A stretch of 64,000 nucleotides of DNA from Acholoe squamosa. Lineage: Eukaryota > Annelida > Polychaeta > Phyllodocida > Polynoidae. Of this stretch, positions 1 through 10,127 are shown one piece after another. Each line of letters opens with the position of its first letter. Position 1 is the stretch's first letter. The notes beneath the pieces were generated by a model that was not told where the DNA came from, did not search any database, and saw nothing but the letters and a program-made list of their open reading frames with translations. The position numbers were made by a program, and so were the translations under genes. The stretch spans positions 14,326,141-14,390,140 of the forward strand of contig OX439044.1 in NCBI GenBank assembly GCA_949317995.1, written 5' to 3'.

Positions 1-430
1 TTGGACGGATAATCCGGTGGATATGCTTATGCTATCCATAAACTCCAGAATACCTAGCGAATTGTCATAGTCGAACCCTGAGTACGGACGGACGACCGAT
101 CGGGTATTGTATTGTTTTTATGTAAGGGCGCGTGACCTAATTAAGGGCACGCGGGAAAGTTGTTGACCCATTTTCGAATGGTCACGTGAGGCGCCGGTTT
201 GATCATGCGCAGCGATTCAAGTTCGAGTATCCCGCCATATTGTCTTATTCCTGCGAAGGAAGAAGACGTGGCCGAGGGTGGTCTTGCTCTTGTTGGAGTC
301 TGATAGCCCGTGACAGCCATATTCCGAGGTGTGCCCTCGTTAAAAGGCACCCGCCTTTCACTGGGTAAGCAGTACTCACTGCTTATCCGGTGGATTGGGA
401 TATTTTATCCCCGAACAGCCACTTCTGTCG
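1..430 (+). other. pol-ORF3 intergenic leader of G1a
   Basis: No coding region here. It matches the stretch between the pol stop and the ORF3 start in copy b (about 35040-35466). ORF3 could be made from a spliced or subgenomic RNA as env genes are, but I do not identify a splice acceptor with confidence. Confidence 0.6.
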
Positions 431-3400
431 ATGGCAGAAGAGGCCGTCCGTCTTGGCGGCGGTGCCGGTGCCAGCACCCCGCCAGAGTATGGAAGTGGTT
501 CTCCCAAGAGTCCCACTTATACATACGACGATCAGCAATACGATGCTGATTGTGATCAAATGGATCAACAAATGAATGTTGATCAGTACTTCTCTGGAGT
601 AGACGATAGCGACGTAGAATCGTTCTACGACGCATCCGACAACTCCAGACAAGTTAGTCCTGAACGCCGAGGCGTTCAACAACAAATTGATGTAGGTGAG
701 CCTTATGTAGCCCCTCCATCCGAAGGTTTGAGTGGAGAACCGGCAGGAGCCCAGTCTCTTGACAGGGCTCTGATGCCACCTCCCCCTCAACTGCCGCCCC
801 GTCTTGGTGGGAGTACCTCATTCGGTGCTTTGGGACCTGCTTCTCCGGTTGACAGGCCAATGCACCTAGAGCTGCCCTTCCCAGACAGTCCCGAATGGCA
901 TGATGTAGCCGGTCCATATGACGGACGGATGTTAGCAATTTCCGAGGAAATGCTGATACCCACCTGTTATGGGACGCCCAGAGAGGTTGACGAGCGTGTT
1001 GTCAACGCAATCTGGGAATGTGCTCATCCGCAGTGGGCTAATACCTTTCCGGAGTCCTGGTTGATGGATTACCATCAGATGGCCAAAGGATTGGTAGTCC
1101 ACTTATGGTTTCGTAAAGCCGTCTGGGACGCAGAAATGGCTTTCCGAAGGAATACCTCTTATAGGCCTTCCTATGTGTCTGACAAAACGGGTTACACCGG
1201 TGTCAAGGCAGATGAGGTCTCTAGATACATAGACAGAGACCAGATCCTACTGTTAAGCACAGCGGATGAGTATGAAGCAGCAGGTAACGCTGTTGTGGAT
1301 TACTGTCCAGGGGTCCCTATTACGTCTCAAACCATTGAGGCAGAAGAGGCCCGTATTGGTGTGTCTCCACTAGACAGACTCGGGGTAATACAAGACCTCG
1401 TAGTACGTCTATTGGAGAGACAGTATGCACTGGCGCATCCGGAGTTAGTACCCGGACCCGCACCCGTGCAAGTAACAGCCAAGATGGCCGATCGGATGGA
1501 CCGTCTCATGTCTCCTGCTGAAGCTCCCACCTTGGGAGGCGCAGCAGTAGTACCTGAGAAGGCCCTACCTGATGCAGATGTTTCCCTTAAAACTGCTCAG
1601 TCTACCCCTACGAAGACTGAGCAAGTAAAGGAGAAAGCAGCTGGTGGAAAGGGTAAAACAACCCCCACCAAAGGTAAGGGTAAAGGGAAGCGGTCAGGAA
1701 CCGAACCCTCTACCAGCACGAGTGTGGACGACAGTACCCGAACCCGTCGGGTGTCTCCACGCTCGGCCAATAAGAAGGGCGCTAAGGCTTCGGATGTCTC
1801 CGGCAATGAGACGGACGCATCCGAGCCTGGCACTTCTACTAACGGCAGATCCCGCAGGAGGAATAAGAAGAAGGTTGACCAACGCAAACCTGAACCTATC
1901 GAGGTAGACGTTCAAGCTGATAATACAGAAGCTGAACCGGCTGTCCCAACCGTAAAAGTTGAGCTCGGTGTGCCAATCGTCAAGCTACACGACGTAATGG
2001 CCGATTTGAGTGGAGACGCTCAAGATGCTGCAGCCCAGGTCCTCGCGGGTCAACAACCCGTTGTGCAACCTGTGGATGTACCATCCGACCCGGAGGGAGA
2101 GGAGCCGGTTGACCCAGTTGTGGATGTCACTCCGACTGACGAGCAAGAGGCTGCTATCTGGGCTAACGCCAATAGCAACTTTGCCGACTTCATTCCTCTA
2201 CACAGGGGACACCTGAAGGGGAGTAAATCCGTATGGAGACTGCCCCCTCGGATCACCTGTGAGAGGCAGGAAGATATGGAGGAGTGGCTTCGCAAGAAGC
2301 TCTCTGATAGAAAGCCGGCCAATATGTACTGGATCTATTGGGAATTCTTTAAGAATTCGCCCAATGGTCTGTACAATTATGACCAGAAGGGCAAGCTCAA
2401 GTTTGCTCTAGATGAGTACTACGGGGAGGATCGTAAGGATTGTCCCTTCCAACGTTGTACTCAAAGTGAGGGTGAGGTTGAATTCTTCATCGAGAAAGAC
2501 GCGTTCCTTCGTCATCTCGTGGAGGTTCATATGCACCAGAGGCCGGAATATGTCTGCGACCGAGAGGTTGGCAAGAAATGTGCTAAATGCACAGGATGTG
2601 TCACCCCCCGACGCGGAGACATGGTCCGGCACTATGTGACTTCGCATGGAGAGGGCCTGGAGGCAGCCATAGATCGGGTGATGAAAATTCACTCCGAACT
2701 CTATGGCAACCTTAGGGGCCTCAATGCAGAGAAGTTGGCTTCCCTCACACCGAGTACGAAGCAGTTTGCGCCTACGGTTCCTGGTACTAACCAGAAACTA
2801 AAGGCTCGGTTTGCCCAGACTCCCGGGTCCGGCAAACTAGAGTACGCTCAGGAGGAGTACGATCTGTTAAACGAATGGAGAAGCAACAAGGCCCGCCGTC
2901 GTGGTGGGGCTTATGTAACTCCATCCGGAGAACAGGTCCGAAGCCGCAGGGATTACCGCCAGGGACCCTCTGTAGCAGATAGGAAGAGACAGGCGTCTGA
3001 ATCTCCAAGCCGAGCCAGGTCACCACTGGAGGCGCTGGAGAGACAGACAAATGGGGGAAGGAAGAAGCCACATCTTCCATCTCCTACTGGAACTCCTTCC
3101 CATTATGGGCGAGCACCAACTCCACGAGGTGCACAGAACCCGACATTCTTTGGTGTCAGTGGACCGAGTGGCCAGTCCGCCCGGAAACACGCGCCTTTGA
3201 ATGTCAAAGACCCGAAGCAGTACCCTGCTATGGGCCCACCCGGACCAGAGATGCAAATCTTTGATCAGTACGGGAGGGTCAAGCAGGAACTGCCGACAGT
3301 AGGAGGTCAAGCTCCCCGACCTACAATGAGTGCTGTGGTGAGACAACGTCCACCCGCACCATTGTTGACGGCCAAAGACCTTAGAAGGGAATTGTCACGG

Positions 3401-4108
3401 TTGCCCCTGGTTCAGGGATTACCAACTCAAGGCCCTTCTTCGACCACTGCTAGTGCGGTTACTACTGCGGTTGCTTCTTCGCACACGCAGGTAGCTGTCA
3501 CTGCGAGTGGGTCTGGAGCACAGCCGAAGCCTCAGGGTCAGGTACCCCCACCTGGTGCTGTGGTTCATCGGCCTAAGCTGATCCAGACAGTGGAGACCTT
3601 CTTCAAGAAGGAGGACAAATTGTCTTGCAATATCCAGAGCAAACAATTTGAGACGCTACAGCACCATCTGGAAAACCTCCACCTGGACATGTATCGTCGG
3701 ACCGTGTCGAGCACTCTCCAGTGTATTGACGCGATCCAGAAGTCAGAGATCAACCGAATCTCGACTCAGATCAAAGCGGATGTTGCCAAAGATAAGCAGG
3801 AAGCTGCTAATCTGCGGCAGGAGGCCCTATCCGAGAAGGAAACAGCTTCTCAGATGCTCGACCTAGAACGAGCAACGAACATGAAGAACCAGCAAAAGTT
3901 CTTCAAGGTCTTCGGAGTTATCATGGATAACTGGGACGGTACACCTGAGCATGCTTTGAAGCTGTTCGAAGCACGCCAAAAGGTGAAACTTACACCTGCT
4001 GTCCCCGCATTGGCACCTACGGATGGAACTGGTATGAACCCCCCTGTTCAGCCACTGGCTCAACAACCGGGTCCAAACCAGCCACCCGAGGAGAACATGG
4101 AACAGTAA
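431..4108 (+). CDS. G1 ORF3: large zinc-finger/coiled-coil protein in env position (copy a)
   Basis: Uninterrupted reading frame of about 1,225 residues from the first ATG (431); the frame is open upstream to 395 but only from a TTG. It lies 3' of pol, where env sits in errantiviruses, but shows no signal peptide, furin-like site or transmembrane segment, so I do not call it Env. Visible parts: an acidic, proline-rich N terminus; a W-rich block near residues 206-235 shared with ORF3 of family G2; a Lys/Arg-rich tract at about 396-486 that could bind nucleic acid or act as a nuclear signal; a Cys/His-rich region at about 669-738 with two irregular C2H2-like fingers (C-x4-C with H-x4-H, then C-x2-C with H-x4-H); and a coiled-coil-like helix at about 1087-1155. 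I do not recognise the family. Four residues differ from copy b, so it is young and intact. Confidence 0.85.
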   Translation: MAEEAVRLGGGAGASTPPEYGSGSPKSPTYTYDDQQYDADCDQMDQQMNVDQYFSGVDDSDVESFYDASDNSRQVSPERRGVQQQIDVGEPYVAPPSEGLSGEPAGAQSLDRALMPPPPQLPPRLGGSTSFGALGPASPVDRPMHLELPFPDSPEWHDVAGPYDGRMLAISEEMLIPTCYGTPREVDERVVNAIWECAHPQWANTFPESWLMDYHQMAKGLVVHLWFRKAVWDAEMAFRRNTSYRPSYVSDKTGYTGVKADEVSRYIDRDQILLLSTADEYEAAGNAVVDYCPGVPITSQTIEAEEARIGVSPLDRLGVIQDLVVRLLERQYALAHPELVPGPAPVQVTAKMADRMDRLMSPAEAPTLGGAAVVPEKALPDADVSLKTAQSTPTKTEQVKEKAAGGKGKTTPTKGKGKGKRSGTEPSTSTSVDDSTRTRRVSPRSANKKGAKASDVSGNETDASEPGTSTNGRSRRRNKKKVDQRKPEPIEVDVQADNTEAEPAVPTVKVELGVPIVKLHDVMADLSGDAQDAAAQVLAGQQPVVQPVDVPSDPEGEEPVDPVVDVTPTDEQEAAIWANANSNFADFIPLHRGHLKGSKSVWRLPPRITCERQEDMEEWLRKKLSDRKPANMYWIYWEFFKNSPNGLYNYDQKGKLKFALDEYYGEDRKDCPFQRCTQSEGEVEFFIEKDAFLRHLVEVHMHQRPEYVCDREVGKKCAKCTGCVTPRRGDMVRHYVTSHGEGLEAAIDRVMKIHSELYGNLRGLNAEKLASLTPSTKQFAPTVPGTNQKLKARFAQTPGSGKLEYAQEEYDLLNEWRSNKARRRGGAYVTPSGEQVRSRRDYRQGPSVADRKRQASESPSRARSPLEALERQTNGGRKKPHLPSPTGTPSHYGRAPTPRGAQNPTFFGVSGPSGQSARKHAPLNVKDPKQYPAMGPPGPEMQIFDQYGRVKQELPTVGGQAPRPTMSAVVRQRPPAPLLTAKDLRRELSRLPLVQGLPTQGPSSTTASAVTTAVASSHTQVAVTASGSGAQPKPQGQVPPPGAVVHRPKLIQTVETFFKKEDKLSCNIQSKQFETLQHHLENLHLDMYRRTVSSTLQCIDAIQKSEINRISTQIKADVAKDKQEAANLRQEALSEKETASQMLDLERATNMKNQQKFFKVFGVIMDNWDGTPEHALKLFEARQKVKLTPAVPALAPTDGTGMNPPVQPLAQQPGPNQPPEENMEQ

Positions 4109-4163
4109 AAAAACTGTTGCATGAAGATCGGACATAATTGTGTGTCCCGGGGTTCTATTACCC

Positions 4164-4370
4164 ATGCATTGTTGGATAAGAAACCATTTTTTTATCCAAC
4201 CCGTATTGATTCGGGTACCAAACTGTACCCTAATCCGGAAACTGAAAACAGAAGGAGAAAACAAACAAGTCACTCTGGAGGAGGAGTACGAATGCTGTAA
4301 ACACCATAATTGTACTGTGCCACAATGTAATGACTGTGCCTATTATAAAATCATGGACAATTTACACTAA
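4164..4370 (+). CDS. small Cys-rich ORF downstream of ORF3 (copy a), uncertain
   Basis: A 68-codon ATG reading frame in a different frame from ORF3, 55 bases after its stop. It has a Cys/His cluster near its C terminus (CCKHHNC, then C-x4-C-x2-C). The same frame is open in copy b with one change (His to Arg), but the copies are so alike that this is weak evidence of selection. It may simply be 3' UTR. Confidence 0.2.
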   Translation: MHCWIRNHFFIQPVLIRVPNCTLIRKLKTEGENKQVTLEEEYECCKHHNCTVPQCNDCAYYKIMDNLH

Positions 4371-4424
4371 TATGGACTTTTGAACTACAAACCGGATTTA
4401 CTACTACACCACTACTATTTGTGA

Positions 4425-4592
4425 GCTAGCACTACAGGCATCAGGGTTTAGCTACGCCCATAGAGTCCATCAACAGTCTACAACTGGATCTACTATAACC
4501 TCCAGTTAGCTAGCACTACAGGCATCAGGGTTTAGCTACACCCACCAACAAGTTTTACTATAGCACTTCAGGCATCAGGGTTCAGCTCGCCC
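4425..4592 (+). repeat. 3' UTR tandem repeat of G1a (three units)
   Basis: The motif CACTACAGGCATCAGGGTTT, or a close variant, occurs three times, each followed by AGCTACRCCCA-like sequence. Copy b has four occurrences. The last unit is diverged (CACTTCAGG, TTCAGCTCG). Confidence 0.85.
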
Positions 4593-5406
4593 ATACCAAG
4601 CCATCAGCAGCATCCGACTCCTGTTACATCCTCCAATCATGAAAACAAGTAACTTTGTTGATATTATTATATTGTATGTAAAATTGTATTTATAACTATA
4701 TAATATCTTTTATAAAGATATATTATTATATAAGGGTACCTATAAATATACTGGATCTGCGAATCCTAAAAGTTATTTAAGGTAATCCTAGACCTATAAC
4801 TGTCTATATAGGTCATTCCTGGTCTCAATATATTAAGAGACTATAATTCTTCTGTAACTTGTAAATATAAAACACTAAGGTATAAACTGAGCTGCGTCTC
4901 AAAAGTATAAATATTTTTCTATAAAATAAGAGAAGGTCCAACGGATTTCTCTAAACTTAGTATTGTATTACTCAGGTTAATACCTAATTGTGTTCATATA
5001 GTATCAGATTAATTGTCCATATCTGATCATTAATATTTAATTCACTCTGTAAAGTAGACAGAGCTGTTAATTTAAAAAGTCGAAAATTTTTTTCCGGGTT
5101 CAATAACCATAATACGATCATTGTTAACAACCACCGGTCCTTTTCAGGACCCTACTGTTGTCAAAACGTTACTATAAATCTGTGATAATTGTATATTTAT
5201 CATTTATGGTTGTTATAAGCTAGTGATGGAAATAACATGAACGACACTCGATGCTATTATTGTATAATTTTTCAGAAATAGGATAGTCTTATACTATAGC
5301 CTATTTCACATCGAGCAAGTGTAATTAATACCCCTTTTTAGTATTGTAAACAATCACTTACTAGGTTATTAATACACTGCGGTTTAATTACCCCCAAGTT
5401 ATTGTC
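4593..5406 (+). other. AT-rich 3' UTR of G1a
   Basis: Non-coding AT-rich stretch between the tandem repeats and the polypurine tract, colinear with copy b (29981-30790). It contains short inverted motifs but no supportable gene. Confidence 0.7.
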
Positions 5407-5418
5407 TAAGGGGGGCAG
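5407..5418 (+). promoter_or_regulatory. polypurine tract (PPT) of G1a
   Basis: TAAGGGGGGCAG lies directly before the LTR start TGTAGGGG, the expected plus-strand primer position. It is conserved in copy b. Confidence 0.85.
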
Positions 5419-5613
5419 TGTAGGGGTATGGTATTTTACACTTTAACGTTCATGCACCCGTGAGACTCAGACCTAGGTCCTTCGGGTGTGGTGGGGGAAT
5501 CCGGATGGCAGGTGGCAGCACCTGCCTCTGGGTTCGTATCCACTACACCAGGGGGCCTACCACTCGTCCGCCACACGTCACGTGGCCGGTCTGAGTTTCG
5601 CGGGCTTTTCCCC

Positions 5614-5620
5614 TATATAA
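5614..5620 (+). promoter_or_regulatory. LTR TATA box
   Basis: TATATAA inside the LTR, about 135 bases before the AATAAA. Its position fits a Pol II core promoter at the U3/R boundary. Confidence 0.7.
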
Positions 5621-5676
5621 GGCTGGTCCTAGCCCTAGGTTCCTCAGTAGTGGTTTACCCACTGCTCAACCAGGTT

Positions 5677-5694
5677 GTTACCCGAAAGGGTAAC
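5677..5694 (+). other. LTR stem-loop with GAAA tetraloop
   Basis: GTTACCC-GAAA-GGGTAAC is a perfect 7-bp stem closed by a GNRA tetraloop, downstream of the TATA box and so inside the transcript. It is conserved in all three G1 LTRs. Its role is unknown; packaging or translation control would be guesses. Confidence 0.65.
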
Positions 5695-5754
5695 CGAATG
5701 CACTAGCAGCATGTAGTCCTCTGAGGCTGTGATCGTATGTAACGCAAGCTCTGA

Positions 5755-5760
5755 AATAAA
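5755..5760 (+). terminator. LTR poly(A) signal
   Basis: AATAAA in the LTR downstream of the TATA box; the likely 3' processing signal of the element transcript. Confidence 0.7.
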
Positions 5761-5836
5761 AGCTCGGTTGCCTACCCGGAAACTTTTCTCTCTCTTCGTT
5801 ATGATTTAATCTAACTTAACGAGACGAACCACTACA

Positions 5837-6164
5837 TAACATTTTGAATCAAAGACAGGGCAAGACTGACACTTAAAATATTGGATGCAGGTGCCTGATA
5901 TGATTGAAATAATATGCCTGTTCATGTGCCTTAAATGTAAATGGGATGAGAGTGTATCAGATTACAGCGTGAGAACAGATCCCAGCTAGCAAAGAGACCT
6001 TGGCCCAAAATCGGCAATGGTTGGCACCGTCGCGGGCAATATTCTGATGTTGGGGAGTCTGACGTCATACCAACGTTGGCAAATCAATGTTGTGCCAACG
6101 TCAATAATATGCCCAGAGATCTACTGACGTTGGTATAACATCAAATAATTGACATTGTATTATA
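5837..6164. other. no gene; region with repeated CCAACGTTGG-type motifs
   Basis: No coding potential. From about 6010 to 6160 the sequence is dotted with variants of CCAACGTTGG, GTTGGCA and GACGTTGG in both orientations, like a degraded palindromic repeat. I cannot assign a family. Confidence 0.4.
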
Positions 6165-8205
6165 AAATCGATTGTATGTTATATTTATAGACCACCTAAT
6201 GGCTCATTGGTTGGATTGTGTGACACTTTTAAAGCGCTATGATTACAAATTGATGCAATTGACTGCTATGATATATTTATTCTTGGTGATTTCAATGTTA
6301 ATACTTTTTAAAATTCAAATGGGAAAGATCTGTTGTATGAAACTTTCGACCAATTCCACTTAAAGCAAGTGATTAAGGAAATAACTACCAGTTCGGGTAC
6401 AAATACATGTATTGATTTGATTTTCACCAACGCTGATAATAAAATGTTTAAGGTTAGGGCTATTTCACAGCCCTAAGATGTTATTGGTTTCTATGTTCAA
6501 AGGGCTAGACTCTATATGAAATTACATGTACATGCAAAGGTGGTATGCTACATGCAAATATAATATAACACTTCACATCCTGCATCATAGCTACAGTTTA
6601 TACTTTTATACATGTAGGTGGCCCTGAAGGGGTTAATGGTCACAGGTAAACAGTACAACCCACTCAACCCCTTGTGCAGCAAGCTGGAACCTCTGCTTCC
6701 AATAAGCCAATGACATAATTACTACCTAATTAAGAGGATTATATCTGGTCCATCCAGATGTGTGAGCATGTACATGGCTATTTCTCTTAAGGCTAAACTC
6801 ACCTTGAGACAATCTGTGCATTTTACTTTTTCATCCCAATACATGTATAACTTCCATCTAACAAAGGAGTTTTGTCATTATAATGACTAATGACTTTACC
6901 ACATCCTGACATTTTAAAATCCTCTTGTAACATGACAAATACCTCTTTCATATTTGAAATATTAAACTGGGTTTTGTCCTTAAAACTTTTAACGAAGCTA
7001 CCTCAACCCCTAGATCCAGGTACCTTAGACTTCTCCAAGCTACTTGTCTCAGTCTAATCCTATGTGAACACTAAGGACTTTTATGTGGGCAAGTCTACCC
7101 ATTTGGCCACATTCCATTGCATTGACTCCCCTTATGTGACTATGTTATTGGCTAGCCAATAACATAATTATCTCATCTGGACCGCTCAACATTCATTTAA
7201 GTGATTATTTGCCTGTGCAGATCATCAAGAAATGCCCAAAGCTTAAGAAGTCGCATAGACAATTCTGTGGTCGGTCATATAAAAATTTCATCATGCACAA
7301 CTACTTAAACGACCTTCAAAATTGTGACTGGACGTACTTTAAAAATTGCCAAACTAGCGCTGAATGTTGGGACCTTTTTTGAAAATATGTTAAAAAGAAT
7401 GTTGGATATACAGTCTCCAGTGAGATCATTTAAGGTGCAAGATAAGCCAGCTGCCTGGATGACAAATTATCTTTTAGAGCGAATAACTGATAAAAATAAT
7501 GCACTGAAAGAGGCAAGAAGATTGTCTGTATATATGCATGGCATATAGCCAGGACTCTCAGAAATGAGGTGAATGCCGAGATTAACCAGGCAAGAGAGGT
7601 TTACTATAAAGATTTAGCTGATGCTTCTGTGAGGGATTACAAAAGGTTTTGGACGACGCTTAAAGATATTCTTCCCGCTAGCAAGGGCCAGTCTACAACT
7701 ATAAATTGAGTGAATGATGATGGTGACTGTATCAGTTTGGAAAATACATCTGACTTCATTAACAAACGTTATGTTGAAATAGGACCTAAGCTTGCCTCAG
7801 CTCATCACCTGCCTTATGAGTTCCAAGGAGAGAGATGCATTACCGATATGCCAGAAATGAATTTTTCAGAAGAAGAGATTATCCAATGTGTAAAAGATAT
7901 CGACACTTCAAAGTCATCAGCACTACAGTATCCACCTACTCATATATTTAAGGCTGCCTGTATACATATGAAATCAAAGTTTATTAAGATTATAAATTTG
8001 TGTTTAACTACTTGTGTTATTCCTGACTCATGGAAGATAGCCACTGTGACTTCTCTGCCTAAGGGGGGGGGGGTGCTCTAATGTGTCAAATTTCAGGCCT
8101 ATTAGTGTATTGCCAGTTCCAGAACGATTACTTCACACTTCAATTTCTAAACACCTAGAATTGAATTCAATTTTGTCAAAAGAATCAGGGGGGATATCAG
8201 AGAAA
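6165..8205 (+). pseudogene. decayed Jockey/CR1-type non-LTR retrotransposon (endonuclease and RT start)
   Basis: Translation across frames shows the remains of an APE-type endonuclease: a YRPPN-like start near 6185, LGDFNVN near 6285, then an L..F...L.QVI...T....T.IDLIFTN pattern to about 6440. The SD(Y)LPV motif and the KSHRQF/RRSYKNF-like linker resume at about 7195-7320. RT N-terminal sequence follows (DSWKIATVTSLPK near 8025, SNFRPISVLPVP near 8085) and decays by 8205. Many stops and frameshifts. The break between about 6465 and 7190 looks like an unrelated insertion of roughly 720 bp. It is the same general type as the RT at 23128-24531 but much older. Confidence 0.75.
7141..7166. repeat. 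26-bp perfect palindrome
   Basis: TATGTTATTGGCT and its exact reverse complement abut with no spacer. It sits near the right edge of the insertion that interrupts the non-LTR relic and may be part of its terminus. Confidence 0.7.
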
Positions 8206-8625
8206 TAAATCGACTTTATAAATTAATGCATGAATTCCACAATGGGTGGCAGCACTGTCACAGATTCTACCACCCCCATTGCAGCCCCATTGATTGTATG
8301 AATAGTAGTGGAAGATAGAGTCCATCCATAAACGACGTCATGCCAAATTTGACCAATTTGTGGCCCCCTCCCCCTTTATCATGTTTTATTTTTGCCAATT
8401 TTGCAATGCACAAGGTAAACATGTATATGAAAAGTTAATCTTGTCATGCTGGGCCTGACCTCCCCCCCTCCCCCTCCAGTATGACATCATTTGTGGATGG
8501 CCCCATATTTAAGCAGGGCAGCACTGCTGTAACAATAGCTGTAATGCTAACAGCAAGTAGCAGACCCAGTATGGTCTAGGTTTAACAGGCTGATTGCTGC
8601 CCAGCTCCATCACCATAAAAGCAAT
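8206..8625. other. no gene seen
   Basis: Intergenic sequence with C-rich runs near 8370 and 8460; no coding, RNA or terminal-repeat signal that I can support. Confidence 0.5.
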
Positions 8626-8862
8626 TACCCGTAATCTCCCGCGCAGAAGATGCGCTGCGCGTATAGGACGCACCCCAACTCAGCAGAGGCATTTTCACGT
8701 ATAAGACGCACCTCTTAGGGCTCAATTTTGTAAATCCAGTACAATTCTATAGTAAAATTACCCCTCGTATAAGACGCACCCTAAACTTCAGTAGATCATA
8801 TAAGACGCACCAGGCATTTGTTTGGCGTAGAGGACGCGTCTTATACGCGGGAGTTTACGGTA
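8626..8862. mobile_element. 237-bp inverted-repeat element, TACCGTAA-type ends
   Basis: The left end (TACCCGTAATCTCCCGCG) is an imperfect inverted copy of the right end (CGCGGGAGTTTACGGTA). Inside are several copies of a subterminal motif like CGTATAAGACGCACC in both orientations. This is typical of a non-autonomous DNA transposon with subterminal transposase-binding repeats. Superfamily not assigned. Confidence 0.75.
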
Positions 8863-8889
8863 CTTCCCACTCGCACAATAGCACAAAAG

Positions 8890-9739
8890 TACCGTAATCT
8901 CCCACGTAGAAGACGCGGTGCGCGTAGAAGACGCACCCCAAACTCAGGGTATGCTGGTTCGCGTAGAAGACGCATCCAACCCCTCTGAATCGATTTGTAA
9001 AAAAAAAACCCGTACAAGACGCCCCCCCAACTCAGCAGGGGGGGTTCGCGTATAAGACGCAACCCCCCCACCCCCCCAGAAATAAGTCTATGCTGTCGTC
9101 GGCCCATGCGTTCCCTACACCCCGGCAAGCCATGCCGCTTTGTCTATAGTGTCAACCTGTTGAGTCTATGCTGTCATCGGCACACTGTCGGCGTCTTCCC
9201 CGCCGAGCAAATCTACAGCGACCGGTCTGCCGCGGTGCAGGCTCTATGAGTTCAAGCTGTCATCGGCACACGGTCGGCGTTTTGCCCGCCGAGCAAATCT
9301 ACAGCGACCAGGCTGCCGCGCTGCTGACTATATGAGTTCAAGCTGTCATCGGCACACGGTCGGCTTGAACCCGCCAAGCGCGTTGTCACCTCCCGGTCTG
9401 CCGTGGTGCTGGCGCTATGAGTTCAAGCTGTCATCGGTACACGGTCGGCGTATTGTCCGCTGAGCGCCTGTACACCGACCGGGCTGCCGCGCTGCTGGCT
9501 ATATGAGTTCAAGCTGTCATCGGCACATGGTCGGCTTGAACCCGCCAAGCGCGTTGACACCTCCTGGTCTGCCGCGGTGCTGGCGCTATGAGTTCAAGCT
9601 GTCATCAGCGCATTTTCCCAAATGAGATGTTGGAAAACCCCGCGTATAAGACGCACCCCCAACTTGAGGAAATCCTATAAGACGCATCAGCCTTTTGTTT
9701 GGTGTAGAGGACGCGTCTTGTACGCGGGAGATTACGGTA
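8890..9739. mobile_element. 850-bp inverted-repeat element with central minisatellite
   Basis: Ends are TACCGTAATCTCCC and its exact inverted copy GGGAGATTACGGTA, continuing as imperfect GACGCG/CGCGTC-rich arms. The flanking TA could be the target duplication, with CCGTAATC as the true end. The right arm resembles that of the neighbour at 8626-8862, including its GTAGAGGACGCGTC block. The middle is a tandem array of about 86 bp (9161-9607). No transposase is encoded. Confidence 0.8.
9161..9607. repeat. 86-bp minisatellite inside inverted-repeat element
   Basis: Units begin with TGAGTTCAAGCTGTCATCGG or a variant at 9161, 9247, 9333, 9418, 9504 and 9589 (partial), a period of 85-86 bp. Alternate units are more alike (9247 with 9161; 9333, 9418 and 9504 differ around the CGGCTTGAACCC versus CGGCGTxTT block), hinting at a higher-order dimer. 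Confidence 0.85.
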
Positions 9740-9988
9740 ATAGCTCTACTAGTCTTGCCACTATACACCTGTTCCTATTGCATGACAGCGGTTTATGGAT
9801 ATACCAGAGAGAAAGAGAGAAAATAAGTTGAATATTTGCCTTTATTGTGAAAATTGCCTAACGTCTTATCTTATTGAAGAAGACAAGCTACTCTCTTTGA
9901 TGATTTTCACTTAGTTTGAAATACATGGATTGCAATTAGATTGATGGCACTAAAAACTTACCTACACATGATTTAACTGTTGACATAA
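9740..9988. other. no gene seen; possible decayed 5' part of element N
   Basis: AT-rich sequence between the inverted-repeat element and the first readable RT codons of element N. In-frame stops precede 9989, so I cannot place the 5' truncation point of N. Confidence 0.4.
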
Positions 9989-10127
9989 TACATAACAAAT
10001 TTCCAAACCAATATTCAAGAAGTTAATAGACTGGTTCATGACATTAATCCACTCAAATCCTCAGCAATTGACCAGATTTCAGCAAAAATTCTAAAGAAAG
10101 TTTTCTCACACGGTCCCAATAAACTTG
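9989..10127 (+). pseudogene. non-LTR element N, upstream RT fragment (split by element L)
   Basis: The frame is open from 9989 and reads Q-E-V-N-R-L, then the RT N-terminal block I-N-P-L-K-S-S-A-I-D-Q-I-S-A-K-I-L. It stops at the CTTG target duplication (10124-10127). If element L and one CTTG are removed, the frame continues without a shift into 23132 as N-K-L-V-K-I-F-N-L-S, normal RT sequence. This fixes both the element identity and the insertion point. Confidence 0.85.

Larger units (their letters stand above)
1..5836 (+). mobile_element. Ty3/gypsy-type LTR retrotransposon G1, copy a (3' portion, cut by window edge)
   Basis: This is the 3' part of an LTR retrotransposon whose complete relative is at 29551-43028 on the other strand. 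Base 1 corresponds to about 35466 of that copy, just downstream of pol. Order here: ORF3 leader, ORF3, a short 3' UTR ORF, tandem repeats, an AT-rich 3' UTR, a polypurine tract and a 418-bp LTR ending in CTACA. The two copies are nearly identical: four amino-acid differences in ORF3, one base seen in the LTR, and one repeat unit more or less in the 3' UTR. Gag and pol of this copy should lie upstream of the window. Confidence 0.93.
5419..5836 (+). repeat. 3' LTR of G1a (418 bp)
   Basis: Starts TGTAG and ends CTACA. It matches both LTRs of copy b apart from one base seen near 5750 (GCTCTG here, GCTATG there). It contains a TATA box (5614-5620), a poly(A) signal (5755-5760) and a GNRA-capped hairpin (5677-5694), giving a clear U3-R-U5 layout on the plus strand. 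Confidence 0.95.

Noticed and set aside
9161-9607. CRISPR-like or coding repeat array
   Set aside because: 86-bp head-to-tail units without spacers or a reading frame, enclosed by transposon ends.
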